Shown here in pieces: positions 1-12,295 of a stretch of DNA of 64,000 nucleotides. A program made the position numbers and the translations under genes. The DNA is from Atriophallophorus winterbourni. Its lineage: Eukaryota; Platyhelminthes; Trematoda; Plagiorchiida; Microphallidae. Each line of letters starts with the position of its first letter. Within the stretch, counting starts at the first letter, position 1. The notes under the pieces are model-generated. The model made no database searches. It was not told where the DNA came from and was given only the letters and a program-made list of their open reading frames with translations. The stretch spans positions 24,818 to 88,817 of the forward strand of contig JACCGJ010014539.1 of assembly GCA_013407085.1 (NCBI GenBank). Direction: 5' to 3'.

Positions 1-2289
1 GTTTTGACATCTGGGGAACAGATTATTTACTCAGGTCATGAAGATGAGAACCATAGTCATTCAGAAGGCGTCGTAATTATGCTATCCACAATAGCTGCAG
101 GAGCTCTCATTGGATGGAAACCCGTTGACTCACGGATAATCACAGCCAGATTCAATTCCAATGGGAGAAATGTGACGGTAATTCAATGTAATGCGCCCAC
201 AAACAATGCGAGCATTTAGTCGAAAGAAGAATTTTACGTGCTTCTGCAGTCTGTCCTAGACAAAACACATAAGCGAGATATCAAGATTTTTATTCGTGAT
301 ATAAACGCGAAATTTGGTCCAGGGAGAGGATCTGTTATGGGTAAGCATGGCCTAGGTAAAATGAAAAAAACGGTGAACTTTTTGCAGATTTGTGAGCGCT
401 CAACGATCTGTTCATCGGATGTAGCATCTTTCAACACCGGAAAATCAACAAGGCCACCTGGTGTTACTGCTAATCAAATCGATTACCTATCGATTTCACT
501 AAAATGGAGACATAGTCTCCTTGATACACGCCTGATTCGAGGTGGCAACGGAGGCGGAAAATGCAGCAGAAAAGAGAGACCTCAACACCGTCTACAACAT
601 TACCAGAACCCTATCAGGAAGAAAAATACCTTACGGCAAAACAGTAAAGAACGGTGAAGATAACCTTATCAGTCTGGAATCGGCGCAAATGAAGCGATCG
701 AATGAGAACTTCAAGAAACTCCCAAATCGACCAGCACCTACTTCAGTCACTGACATCGCATCTGCAACAAATTTGATAGACGTAAACACCGATCCCCCAA
801 GTCGAAATGAGATCCTTTTTGCCTTGAAATCGCTGAAGAATGGCGATGCACCAGGTCCAGATGGGATCCCACCAGAAGCTCTGAAGGCTGATTTGGACAC
901 CTCAGCTGATATGTTACTTCCTCTGCTGCAGAAAATCTGGTCAGAAAGACGGGTCCAACATGATTGGAAGAGAGGTCATTTGGCCAAACTTCCAACGCAA
1001 GGGGATCTGAGGGTTTGCAAAACTGGCGAGGTATCATGCTGCCCTCAGTCACTAGTAAAGTGCTTACACGCATCATTCTTCTGCGTTTGAGCGACGCTAT
1101 CGATCAAGTGTTACGGTCAGAGCAATCAAGCTTCAGTAAACAAAAGTCTGGTATCATATTAATTGAACAAAGCATTGAATTGCAATCGCCTCTTTGCCTC
1201 AACTTCATAGATTTTGTGAAAGCCTTTGACAGTGTGGACCGCAAATTCATTTGGAAGCTTTTGCCACACTATGGGGTCCCACCGCTGTACATGGACATCA
1301 TAAAGCAGCTGTATGAAGGTGATTCCTGTCAGGTAATTCACAACGGAAGATTGACTGATCCATTTGCAGTGGAAACTGGCGTCCGCCAGGGATGAATGTT
1401 GTCCCCAATGATTTTTCTGTTGGTAATAGACTGGATAATAAAACATACAGTTAAATGTGAGAGGAACGGTATCGATTGGAAGGAATCCGATTATTTGGAG
1501 CATCTGGAATGCGTTGATGATGTCTGCTTGATATCACGTGACCCCCAACGTCTTCAGAGAAAAACCGATAGACTAGCACACTTTGCCTCATATGCAGGAC
1601 TACGCATGTATACCGAAAAACAGAAGTCCTCCGTTTGCTAACTGACGAGCACCCATCAATCACCATCAATGGTAAAGCAGTTAAAGACGTCACGCAATTC
1701 GTCTACCTGGGCAGCTTTTTCAATAAGTGGTGGCACGGACGAAGACATAGTCGCCAGAATCGGCAAAGCAAGATACGCTTTCATAGCTCTGAAACCCATT
1801 TGGGGGTCAAGGATTCTATCAAAACGCACGAAACTCCGTATATTTCGAAGCAATTTCAAATCCGTGCTACTCTAGGGATCGGAAACCTGGCGAGTGACAG
1901 CAAAGTCTTCTGGTCGCTTGCAATCTTTCCACAATAATTGCTTTCGTCGAATTATTGGGGTAAAATGGCCAGAAAAGATAAGGAATCAAGACCTGTGGCA
2001 GATTGCTGCTGAGAACCCGATCTCGCAGCAGATCAGTAGACGAAATTGGAGATGGGTTGGGCACAACTTGCGGAAACCTTATGATGACATCACGCGTCAT
2101 GCTCTGGTATGGAACCCAATCGGAAAGAGACGGGTCGGACGCCCAAGGCTATCTTGGAAGCGCTCGTGTGAAGAGGAAATCCGCAAGTGTGGACTTAACT
2201 GGAACGACATCAAACAGGCTGCTATGGACAGACCAAACTGGAGACAAGTTGCCGAGGCCATATATTCCTCCAGGAACTCAAGGGATTAA
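1..2289 (+). pseudogene. RTE-type non-LTR retrotransposon, degenerate
   Basis: Remains of a LINE reading left to right and cut by the window edge, so the 5' end is missing. Roughly 1-540 is the end of an apurinic endonuclease domain, with a VTVIQCNAPT strand and a later NQIDYL motif. Roughly 690-1640 is reverse transcriptase: GDAPGPDGIPPEAL, NWRGIMLPSV, FIDFVKAFDSV, GVRQG and a VDD active-site box near 1515. From 1640 to 2289 comes the thumb and C-terminal region with WRWVGHNLRKP and GRPRLSWKR. These motifs in this order are typical of the RTE/SR2 group (family knowledge). The coding sequence is broken at 217, at the TGA at 1393 just after RQG, and by several frame changes, so it is inactive. 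Exact clade is inferred. Confidence 0.85.
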
Positions 2290-2389
2290 GCAAGTAAGTA
2301 AGCAAGCTGATTAGTCATTAGGTAATTCGAATAGATTCAGATGAGATATTATTTGTAACGATTGTTTTAATGCTGCAAATTAGCTTTGA

Positions 2390-4135
2390 TTTGTATGTGA
2401 TACATTCTCTCCATAAGTTCTACATCCTTTTTGAGCCACGGAGACCAAGACTGCACAACGTATTTCATGTCTGGTGTTAAGTATGCACTCATGATCCTTG
2501 GAAACATCTCCGAAATACTCTGTTGAATAGATTTATCACAGCTGTTTTTTTCGTAACGGCAGGGTTAGTTGGAAGTTATGTTTTCAAACTGAAGTATGTC
2601 CACACACCCGAAGGTATTTCTTCACTGTTATTTTCATAGACATGTAAACCTAACATTTATGTAAATTCTACTCGTTTCCCCACATTCATTAGCGTGCTTT
2701 AAGACACTTTGTTTTTCAACTACTAGTTGTGAATCGTATGAACATCTCTGTTTGTAATAGCAGACAGTCTTATGGGTTAAGCATGCCACGACTTATCTTT
2801 ATGTCGTCAGTAAATAACGAAACGTTAAATCGAGCATGTTCCAGTATTTGGTTTAGCTATACGAGAAAGGGGATAGGCTCACGGAGTAAACCATGAGGAA
2901 AACCGCTAGATGCTGCTATTAGTTTTGATAATACACCGTAAACCGTAGTAGGATTTTTGGGGTGTTCTATTAGCCAATTCGATAACTTCCGGGTGATACC
3001 AAGTCTGTCAATCTTCTGAAGTAGTACGGTATGTTTAACACGATCAAACACGATCATACGATGAAGTGTTTCGAGGGTAAGGTCTATTATGCGTAATATC
3101 CGTTTTTGGAAATACAACGTGTCTAGGATGAAAAAATTGTTTACTTTGTTTCACAGTAAACGGAATTTTTCCAGGTCTCTGATGATATGTTTTCCCGATG
3201 CTGTCACCAGGCTTTGTTTCGTACGTTTATTCACTCACGAGTTTGGCTTCTTAGTTTAAATTTTAGGTTTTTTCCTGAGTTTCTCAAGTCCAATGTGGAG
3301 CGCACTTCGATTGAATTCTTTATCTTCGTTATAAGCCATACCGAAAACATATGTACGTTGAAGGTTTCCGTTTGACAGTTAATCGAGTTTGTGAGAGCAT
3401 CACTTAAAGCCATAATGTTGATCTGTCTTACGTTTTATGGTCATAATTTGTCGTCACACCTTTTAACAGATCGTCAAGCGGAATGACGACGTGATCAATC
3501 AGTAGCCTTGGATTTTCGTACCAAACGTTATTAATTTCGAGTACATTGCTTGTCAGAACGAGATCTGGGAGTGAAGATACATCGATTTCTGGGTATCGGG
3601 TATAAAACACAATGTGGTTATAAAGAGGAATATCGTCCAACTGATCAGTAAATGCGCGTTCGAAGGAGGGTTCTGGATAAATGGCTCTGCTTTGAAAATT
3701 CGGTGAATTAAATTCATCTTTAATTGAAAATCCATAATTGAATCTGAAAGTAACAGTTTGAATTCTGGCGAGTAGGACCGGATTGTAAGATACCTGTGCA
3801 GACATTGGGAAATACACTACTACAAAAACACAAACTTCGCCGTTTGCTAATCAGATTTAGCCCCTGTTTTATCCGGTAGCCCGATGCCTGGATACGTAAT
3901 CTCAGGGCACCGAAGGTTTGGGCTATAGAACAAAGCTACTGCACTTCTCAAGTCAAGGTCGTGGTGAATCAGTGACACGCTGGGTAATTCTAGTTCGTTA
4001 TTTATTTTGTGAGTCAGTAGCCACGTTTTCTTTATGGTGATAATGTCTGGTGAACATTTGAGAAAAGCTGCATGCAGTTCACAGATTTTTCCCCAGGCAT
4101 TTTGCGTTGGTGTGGTGGAATATAATAGTATTCAT
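2390..4135 (-). pseudogene. CR1-like LINE, degenerate (endonuclease plus reverse transcriptase)
   Basis: Read on the minus strand, three blocks are in the right order for a CR1/Perere-type element. At 4130-3430 lies an endonuclease: KICELHAAFLKCSPDI, then KKTWLL, and near 3560-3480 LPDLVLTSN followed by a DHVVIPLDD end. At 3117-2857 lies reverse transcriptase with FDRVKHTVLLQKIDRLGI and the worn SGFPHG counterpart of SGVPQG. At 2540-2400 lies the thumb: MFPRIMSAYLTPDMKYVVQS then WSPWLKKDVELMERM. Stops and frame changes lie between blocks. The 390-bp open frame at 3428-3817 is only the endonuclease end and is not a host gene. Confidence 0.8.
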
Positions 4136-4689
4136 TCTCAGCAATAATAAGGTATTGTTAACACGAATTATTCAATCAAGAGTTCCTTTAATTTCGCTCT
4201 TGTCTTAACTAAGCAACGCTTGAAAATAATGTGACTAATTTGAATAATAGCTGCCTTAGAGTCGGTGCGTTACATGTAATGCAATATAATTGCAGTAGTT
4301 CTATTGATAATGGTGCTAAACAAGATTCGAATGTAGAAAACATATCAAATAGGTCTCGCACTTAAACCGGATTATGGTGGCTAGAAAAAGGTGTAAACCT
4401 CTACAGTTTGAAGGTTTTACAGGCTGAGGATGTCATTCCGTGATTGGAAACTACAAAACATCATTTACTGGAAAATCGGGCAGTTATTCGACGCAAATGT
4501 AGAGCTAGAATTATCAAGAACCAACGTCCTCAAATAATTAACCTTACGCGGGATGAACAACGACACTTCTTAAGCTGCCGAGATTCGAGGGAATAGTGAT
4601 ATTCAACAAAAGCCATTATGGAAATGAGGTTAAGTCATATAGGTTCACATGTCATTCAAAATTACAGTGAAGTAAATGATTTGGCTGTA
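4136..4689. other. unassigned, no gene seen
   Basis: AT-rich sequence between LINE fragments. I see no coding match, ribozyme core or terminal repeat. Confidence 0.5.
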
Positions 4690-4945
4690 TGTATATATTC
4701 CCGTTTCAAAGTTTAAAAGCGAATTAACACCGCCTTTACAAGGGCAACATGTGTCCACAACCTACTCGAACGGGTATTTAGCAAATTGTCGCTCAAGATA
4801 TTCCAAAGGATCATGAATGCATACTTGAGACCAGTGATTAAATAAGGTATGCAGTAATGGTCTCGTGGCTCAAGAAGGAGGTAGAATTTATCCAGTGCAT
4901 CTATCACCATTCAACACAGCTATTTTTGAGCAATCCTACGCTGGC
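4690..4945 (+). pseudogene. CR1-like reverse transcriptase thumb fragment
   Basis: On the + strand the translation reads LLERVFSKLSLKIFQRIMNA then YLRPVIKYGMQ, followed after a frame change by SWLKKEVEFIQCIYHHSTQL. This is the same thumb segment found on the minus strand near 2400-2540, so a second, oppositely oriented CR1 copy ends here. It is short and stops abruptly where the Penelope-like fragment begins, with no LINE tail. Confidence 0.7.
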
Positions 4946-4949
4946 TATG

Positions 4950-6490
4950 AAACACACAGTTCATGCAGGGCGTTGAGCCTTTTCAGATCGGTAAGACTGA
5001 TTAAGCTCAACGTTGCACCACCACCCCTACATTCTGTATAATCCAATAATTGTCTTGGTCGCAATGGGTCGCTGCTCTCCTTTTTCTGCGTTACTGAATG
5101 GTCGTTTTCTTGTTGTGAAAGTTCAGTATTTATCCGAAGTAGGTGTTCGGGTAGACGCAAATCTCGAACTCATGTCGGTTTCACTTGAACATCCGCGAAT
5201 GGTAAACAGCCATCAACATAAGTTTCCTTTGTAAATTGGATTACGGTAAATACACAATTGAACAGTTGATGCAGTTCATCTATGTCTATTCTTTGCAAAA
5301 TCAAGAACGTGTCGTTCTCGAAGCGGATCCATATTTTCAGTAGGATAATTGCCAATGCATTTTAATCCAAACGCTGCATAACTGCTTCAGTAACTAGGCT
5401 AGACGTCGGTGATCCCATTGTTGTTCCCCACATTTGTCCATTGAACTTTACGAACGTTTGAATAGATAGCTCGATGAGTTCCATTAAATTATCGGATGCC
5501 AAACGATTTCTATCATGTTGCTTTACTATTTTCATTGAGTGAAGTTGATATCGTCGTCTTTGCGAGTGTTGTGTCGATGAAGGTAAATAGTGCTGTTACG
5601 TTTAACGAAATATTTTGTTCATTTTTTTACCTTAACAGCATTAAATTTCTACAAACATTGTTCCGCAGTGTAGACAGAATGTTTGAAACTTGTCACTAGA
5701 TATAGCACATTTCTGCACAGCTCTTTTAATAACGTGTAGTTTGGTATTCCTGGCAAATAAACTATTAAACGCATTCGGATATTTTCTTTCTGTATTTTGG
5801 CAATCTATAGAATCTGTGCATAGTGGAATCTTGTTGATACTCGCTTGTTGGTCTTATTTCGTTCAGTTGTTTCATAAGCTTCAATTTCTCAAATGTATCC
5901 CTTAATAACTTTTGAAATCGTTTTGCGAGGTTTCAATTTATTCTTCTATATATTGTTGTGTCATGGAATATTTGCTAAACGCTTTGGATATATTCGGCCT
6001 TATCTATTACAATGGCCATTATTCCTTTGTCGTTAGGACGTATAACGATGAACTGTTCTCGTTTTATCTTTTTCAACATTTTTTCTTTCTTTTTCATTGA
6101 GTGAGGAACGTTCTATGTTTTCGGTGAGTGTAGAAGCAATTTATTTTCAAACCTCTTTTCGTACATCTTCTGACAAGGTAGGAGATCTTGATACGATTTG
6201 GGAAGAACTTTCACTTAAACCCTCAATTTGGAGGCACTGTATGAAGCTTCATCTGCAAGTTATCGAACAACTGATTCTGCTTTCACCTGATGATAATATA
6301 TTACGCCGTCAGCGCGCAAATGACGCCGATCGAATAAGTACTGCATTCTATTGTGACGGTTGTAGAAAAGATTCTCGCTCCCGAAAAGGAATGTATCCCT
6401 TCGAAACACGTTGAAGCATGGGACAATCTTGCGATTATGACAAACTTCTTCGTTTGATATTGGCCGGAAAAGACCAGCATCATAGCAGGA
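4950..6490 (-). pseudogene. Penelope-like element reverse transcriptase, degenerate
   Basis: Minus-strand reading gives Penelope-family reverse transcriptase signatures in order, from high to low coordinates: FIVIRPNDKGIMAIVIDKAE (about 6065-6000), MHRFYRLPKYRK (near 5820), VSLNVTALFTFIDTTL (near 5600), a worn QWTNVGNNNGI block corresponding to the conserved MGSP segment (near 5430), then FENDTFLILQRIDIDELHQL and CLPFADV (5330-5190), where END replaces the usual catalytic YxDD. Stops are frequent. Penelope-like elements differ from LINEs in pairing this enzyme with a GIY-YIG nuclease; a separate fragment of that half lies at 36745-37425. Confidence 0.75.
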
Positions 6491-7899
6491 TAACATAAAG
6501 TATTTAATGTAATAATTATAAATTCGTATATGTCACAAAACAAAATTTACACATTTTTTCCTTTAATGTAAATGTCGTCATAGCAAGAAAAATGATTGAA
6601 CATGATTGGGTCATCGTCCCTTCGATTCAATATGTTAAATCATTTTGTGCTACGCGATTTCATTGCGATAAATTAAATAGTTTGCGCGGTAATCAATGCT
6701 TGGTCATTGCACATTGATTCTTTGGTCGAGGCGAGCTCCAAATTCAATCAAAAACCAGCATACTGAGGCGTAAAATATGGTTACGTTTTCATTCGTAGGA
6801 CTGGACAATAATTAAAATTATTACTAGATTGTAGTTACTAAATGTTCAGTGCCGCGGCAGCGATAAATCGAAAAAAATGGGCGTCGATTAATTACATCGT
6901 ACGTTGAATCAACCCTATATTTGAGAGAGCTGTTACTCATGAGTAATAAAAACATATAAAGTTCGTAAGTGTGAGTGAGGTAGTATTCAACAATTAAAAG
7001 CTCTTAGAAATTATAACTTTGTTTTCTGAACAATCGCCTTATTTGTATGTATGAGAAGTTCTGAATCAACGGGGGTGTACAATGTTTGCGCGCATCTCGC
7101 AAAAATTTGATGAGATAACGAAATTTCGTAACGGAATTAAACGTTACAATGATTTAACAGTAAATTTACTTTTCTAATCAACCTTATCGTGAGAGTGCTG
7201 TATGCACTGATTAAACAAGCTTGTCCAGGCATGCATGCACATTTGAATATTAAACACCGACATATCGTTTTAATAGTATAATTACCAGAGCAATTTTATG
7301 ATTTGCATTTAAAATCTCACCAAATAATTTCTCGCGTTCCTACAATCACATCTCTTTCTTCAAGATTCAAGAATTCGTGATTGCAAATATCATGACATCA
7401 CAATTAACATAGCATGGTAAATATTTTTTTAATGAAAATCAAATAACGCTTAATCATGTAATGTTACGTAGAGAATATTTGAATACTTACAATAAGATAA
7501 TACGCAGGTGTCGTCAAATCGTTTTTCAAGAAATATCGTTGGAAGCTAATACGGGAACGGGGAATTTGTAGTGTTGCTGAGTGACTGCGTTTATGTCATG
7601 GCTCACAGCATTCGAATAAATGATTCAATGGAATATATGGAATATGAACTAGCTTGTACGTAAATATAAAATTACTCCGATGGTTTCTATGAAAGGGTTC
7701 AGGACGCCGAGGCTTTACGTTTGTTCCTCGTACGTTTGTTTCGGGAAACCGCTTACCATTTTCGTTGCACGATTAGACATTCTATCAAGCAATAATATAT
7801 TCTATTTTAATCGATAAGTTCGCGCTTGCAAGTTCGGAATCATTAATGGTTTCATGTTGGTTTCTGAGAATAAATCACAACATAGCCAACAGACCTACC
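6491..7899. other. unassigned AT-rich sequence
   Basis: No open frame, splice-supported exon or recognised repeat in about 1.4 kb. Confidence 0.4.
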
Positions 7900-8230
7900 A
7901 ATTTACGCCGTTATATAGGCTGCCTTATATCCAGATTCGAAGATCACTTTCTGATCTCTCTCTTTTCCGCTAAAAATTGTATTCCCTAACTGATCATGGA
8001 AATGGCAATTTGCAGCAACTTATAGTTTGTTGTTCAACAACGACCATTCACGAAGAAAAACAAAATTGCTTCGCAGCTGTACACATTCATCAGGTAATTT
8101 TACCGCCTCCAAATTTTAAGTAACTCACGAGCCATACCCATTTGCTTCAGCTTTTGTATTAGTCGAAAGTGACTAACTTGGTCAAAAGCTTCATACATAT
8201 CCAAATAGAAATCGTGGATTCTAGCTTATT
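7900..8230 (-). pseudogene. LINE reverse transcriptase fragment, copy 1
   Basis: On the minus strand near 8110-8215 the reading is FYLDMYEAFDQVSHFRLIQK then LKQMG, the palm motif of CR1/jockey-type reverse transcriptases. The block 7905-8190 is repeated in divergent form at 11800-12290. Both copies therefore precede a piggyBac block in the same arrangement, which suggests the duplicated unit is longer than the transposon. Confidence 0.65.
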
Positions 8231-8792
8231 TGTTAACCGCTTGTTTCCATTCGTTCAACACTATTAGAACTGGACATTTCTATACTACAGCGAGTGGGGT
8301 GACAGGATGGCAGTTTGCAGGATCTGAGCGTCGACCACCGTTGCAGTTAGGTGAAATTACTTCTGTGTTCCACCCTGTTTGCAGAGGATACAGTTTTTTT
8401 AAACAATACACTTAACCCATTATCTCTCAGTGTCCTATATGTAGTACTGCTACGTATATACCCATACCTAGTAATCCGAAACAAGTACGTGATCCAGACT
8501 GCATTCAGAGCATACTGTAAGTTGCATGGTATACGACATCACAGGAACTGACCGGGTGTAATGTTACGCGTGGGATTGCGTTGTGTTTTTTGTGTTCGGA
8601 GCACCGTTTGTGGTTCTCTACATCTGGTGGTATGTCTACATCTTGTTTTTTGGCGACAGGCATACTGAGGCTATGTAAGTAATTTACCGACGTCGCCGTA
8701 TGGTAACATTCATTCCAGTCACACGAACGGGATGAAAACAGCGCGTCATTTTCGGCTGTCCTGTGAATAGGACATTGGAACAATGTAGTTTA

Positions 8793-10340
8793 TATACTGC
8801 TTCATACTATGTCAGCCTTAATATCTTAGTTTAGACATGCCAAAGAAGCTAATTACGTTGGAGGTAGTGAGACATCTTCTGCATCTTCTGAAGTTACTGT
8901 CTGTGTGCTACAGCCAGATTCCAGTGTTTTCTCATACTTAGATGGAGGTGACGATGCTGTCAGCAATGCCGGATATGTAATTGTTTCTGACATTCTCGCA
9001 GAGTTATAAGTCACCATCATTCGAGAAGATGTAGAAGATGACGAACAGGTTGACATTGAAGAAAAAGAACCAGAACAGAATCTGGTGAGTTCATATATAT
9101 AGATATATATATATAGATATTTTAAAATATTCCTTTACAAATAAGATTTCTATTGCAGCTTTCAACAATTTCTGTGACACCTGAAAAACGTCCAAGGAAG
9201 AAAAATGGTATTTCCCCTCCTCCATCCTGGATAAACTAGAAGAATCCGGCCTTCCTAAAGACATCTGCACTTAACGGACAGGCAGCTGTGCTAGCAAATG
9301 ATAGTCTAAGACAAATTGTAGGCCAACATGCTCCAGTACATTTTGAGGAATTTTTTCTACAGAGGTATATGATGTAATGACCAAAGAAACTGTGCGCTAC
9401 GCCAATAATGTTAAAAGTGTTCACCATTTTACAACATCAGCTGAAGAATTGAAGGTCATTCTGAGGACTTTGATTCTAACTGGATATCATAAACTCCTAT
9501 CGGCAACAGGTTATTGGAGTGATGCGGAAAATCTTGCTGTGCTTGTCGTAAATAAAGCCATGTCCTGAAATTGATTTAAGAAATTGCAATATATCATTCA
9601 TTTTGTGGGCAATTCTACCGCAACGGCCAACGCAGATGACCGATCATTTAAGATGAAGTCGATATTTTGATCTGTTGAACGAAGATTTCCGAATGTTTGG
9701 CTATTTCACACTCAACACAGGCCTTGATGAGAAGATTGTGAAATATTATGAAAAATAGCATGAAACAATTCATAAAAGTAAGCCTATTCGATTCGGATAT
9801 AAATATTGGGCTTTATGCTCGAGTAATGAATATTGTTACCGTTTCTCATTGTGCCGTGGATGAAACTCTTGGTTCTCGCATTGTCTTGCACGCTGTACAA
9901 CAGATTTCTGATCCATTCAGTTGTGTTCTCTACTTTGACAACTTCTTTACAACCATGTATCTTCTCCCTCAACAGGCTGATACCGGATTTCCAGCAACTG
10001 CCGCCATTAGAGAAAAAAGGGTCAGCAGACATGTCCACTGAAGTCATCAAAACAAATGAATAAATGGATCGTGGCACCATTGAGTACGTTTACGACAAAC
10101 ATTTACAGATACTTCTTGTGCGGTGGCACTACTATAACATCGTGACAGTTGCCCAACTTGATTTCTAATTACAATGGGCTGTGTTGATCATCATGATTGG
10201 CTTGTTTCAAAGTATTGTGCTTCCATTTATAGAAAAAAATGCTACTTGGATTTCCATGCACCAGAGCCGTTAGTGAGAATGTAGATATACAACATAATGC
10301 ATGTTACGCGTGGTATTATTTTATTGAATATATTTCATGA
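8793..10340 (+). pseudogene. piggyBac-like transposase, copy A, degenerate
   Basis: The 5' part (8837-9084) is acidic and followed by an apparent intron with a GTGAGT donor at 9085 and a TTGCAG acceptor near 9155-9160. The body reads TSAEELKVILRTLILTGYHK then LLSATGYWSD near 9440-9520, then NRFKKLQYIIHFV after a TGA. The catalytic region continues as SKPIRFGYKYW (near 9780-9815) and VLYFDNFFTTMYLL (near 9935) in different frames, with GFPATAAIREKRVSRHV (near 9985). These are piggyBac (DDE) domain motifs (family knowledge). Several stops and frameshifts make the copy inactive. A direct second copy lies at 13260. Confidence 0.8.
9096..9120. repeat. AT microsatellite in the copy A intron
   Basis: Short (TA)n run inside the inferred transposase intron. 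Copy B lacks it, so it expanded after the duplication. Confidence 0.6.
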
Positions 10341-11443
10341 CGATTTACATACAATATTTGCTGTAACAAAGTCTTTGCAGTTTCGAGTTTGAATTTATTT
10401 GAATAAGTTTCAATTCATAATGCAGGCGAATTAGACATGTATACGGATGTTCACTTAAAATTTCTTCATTTGGTGTAGATCGTTTGTGTTCGTGCATCAA
10501 ACACCGGAATAAAAACGTTTTGGCTGTGATAGAACCTTCGATGATTGAAATAATGTTCACGTATGTGCTCGATTTCAAGCTAACACTGTCAAATTTGAGA
10601 TTTAACGAAACGCACAGTCTTTCCCTACATAACTTGTCATAATGTTTTCTTCGGTCTGTTGAGCAAAGTTCCATCAACTTTCTTCACTTTCGTGCAGGTT
10701 AGATCAATGGCCTAATTTTTCATGAGTTCGCAAGATTACTAAAGGTTTCGTCCGTTTGCAATCATAGAAATAACTGAACAAGTTTTCAAATATTTAATCA
10801 AATTTTCAAATTATTTATTAATGGCGATGGATGTTCGTAAATAGTTCACAACAATATCTTTCTCTGGCGTCTGTTCATTTATTTCAAAGAAAAGTAACAT
10901 GAAATTCAAACCATTTTATTCATTTACACCAATTTACAGTGAGCTGAAATAATTTATCCGGACAAATTTCATGAAAAAATTTTCAAAAATATTTTAAACG
11001 ATAATATAGTACACAAAAATTGAATTAGCGATCTCAGCTGCAAATGAGAAACAGCTTTAATTTGGCTTACCTGGGGCACCCGGATAGAGCAAGGATTTTA
11101 TTGAGATGAGTAGAAAATTCAGCATGCATTTCAGTTTGCTCAATGTATTTTGAATTTTCACTCAGCAAAAAGTAAATGTTTTAAAAGATAACCATCACGA
11201 AATAGTTATAGCAGGTGAGTGCAAAATTTACTTTTTTACATAAAACAATCTAAAGGTTAGTGAGAATAAAGGATTTGGTGGATAACTCAAAAAATTGAAG
11301 TACTTATTTCAAAGTTACATGTGTTCGAACGCATGTGATTGAATAGGTTGGTTGTATCAGCCTTACACAACAGTGGAATACAAGGAATACTTATTTACCA
11401 TTCCTCTACAGTTTCAAGCGCATGCGGATCCTGATCTTACTGT

Positions 11444-11485
11444 CCGTAGCTGATGAGTTCAAAGACTACGAAACTCGTCTTGCGG
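11444..11485 (+). ncRNA. hammerhead ribozyme motif, core preserved
   Basis: The core CTGATGA is at 11450-11456 and GAAA at 11470-11473. Stem I can form between CCGTAG (11444-11449) and TTGCGG (11480-11485) as six pairs counting G-U wobbles. Stem III is minimal (AC with GT around a two-base loop), leaving C11479 as the cleavage-site base, an allowed identity. Stem II looks weak, so activity is uncertain. The flanking GCATGCGGATCCTGATC to the left is shared with other copies of this repeat family. Confidence 0.6.
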
Positions 11486-11633
11486 TGTGTTGTGATCGAA
11501 ATGTATACAAATGAGCATTTTTTCAAGGTTATATTTTTAATAATCTACTATCCTAATTTAATTTCACGTTTTGCTCATTATCCGTTTCAAGTAGGTCATA
11601 TATTTAGTGGTTTGGGAAGAAATCCCGTTTCCA

Positions 11634-11647
11634 AATATATATATATC

Positions 11648-11678
<31 letters not shown>

Positions 11679-11692
11679 CTATATATATAACA
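11634..11692. repeat. interrupted AT microsatellite
   Basis: A run of TA dinucleotides at the edge of the copy A block. A shorter run sits at the same place in copy B (15849-15861). Confidence 0.85.
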
Positions 11693-11794
11693 AGAAAATT
11701 GGGAACGTGGCTGATTTGGCTACCGCGATAAAACTTTCATCGCCTGTGCCTTTTCTCCAACATTCTTGGGAACAATATCGTAGTGGTACGTCCA

Positions 11795-12295
11795 CTACAA
11801 TAAACACCGTTATATAGGCTGCACAATATTTAGATTCTAAGATCACTTTTCCGTCTCTATACCTCTCGAAATCGTATTTCCATTGTGATTTTTGTAATGG
11901 CCATTTGCAGCAAATTGTAGATTGTTATTCCACGCCGATAATTTATGAAGAAAAACAAAATTGCTTCGCGGCTGTACACAATACACAGTAAATTTAATCC
12001 GCGTCAAAATTTAAAAGTTTTCAGTAAAGATAATCGCCATGCATGAAAGAGTCACTTGTAGGTCGTCGACGTACTCCGAGACAATTACTCGCACAAGCTT
12101 GGATCTTTGCGGTACTCCTCTAGAGGCATCATTGACAACTGATTTTGCTCCATTCATTCGAACAATTGCCTAGCGTTCAGCGAGGTAACATTCAAGCCAT
12201 AGGAGTTGTTTTTCGCAGATACCCGTTTGCTTCAGCTTTTGTTATTAGTCGAAAATGACTAACACGGTCAAATTATACAAAAATTTCCAAACAGC
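11795..12295 (-). pseudogene. LINE reverse transcriptase fragment, copy 2
   Basis: Related to 7905-8230. Minus-strand reading includes FDRVSHFRLI near 12260-12235 and, through frame changes, a worn substrate-binding segment and a YVDDL-like active-site box near 12075. It sits upstream of the second piggyBac block just as copy 1 sits upstream of the first. Confidence 0.6.

Larger units (their letters stand above)
10341..11722 (+). repeat. noncoding 3' half of duplicated piggyBac block, copy A
   Basis: Colinear with 14760-15885 over nearly its whole length, with many single-base differences. It carries no convincing gene. It includes a hammerhead core at 11444-11485 and, relative to copy B, about 230 extra bases from 11220 to 11450. 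Similarity stops shortly after the shared TTGGGAACGTGGCTGATTTG near 11723. Confidence 0.75.

Noticed and set aside
3428..3817. 129-codon minus-strand host gene
   Set aside because: Its C-terminal part is CR1 endonuclease (LPDLVLTSN, DHVVIPLDD) and the rest of the LINE continues on both sides.
8559..10318. ATGTTACGCGTGG at both ends of piggyBac copy A as terminal repeats
   Set aside because: The two are in direct, not inverted, orientation and have no TTAA flanks that I can define, so they do not mark transposon ends.
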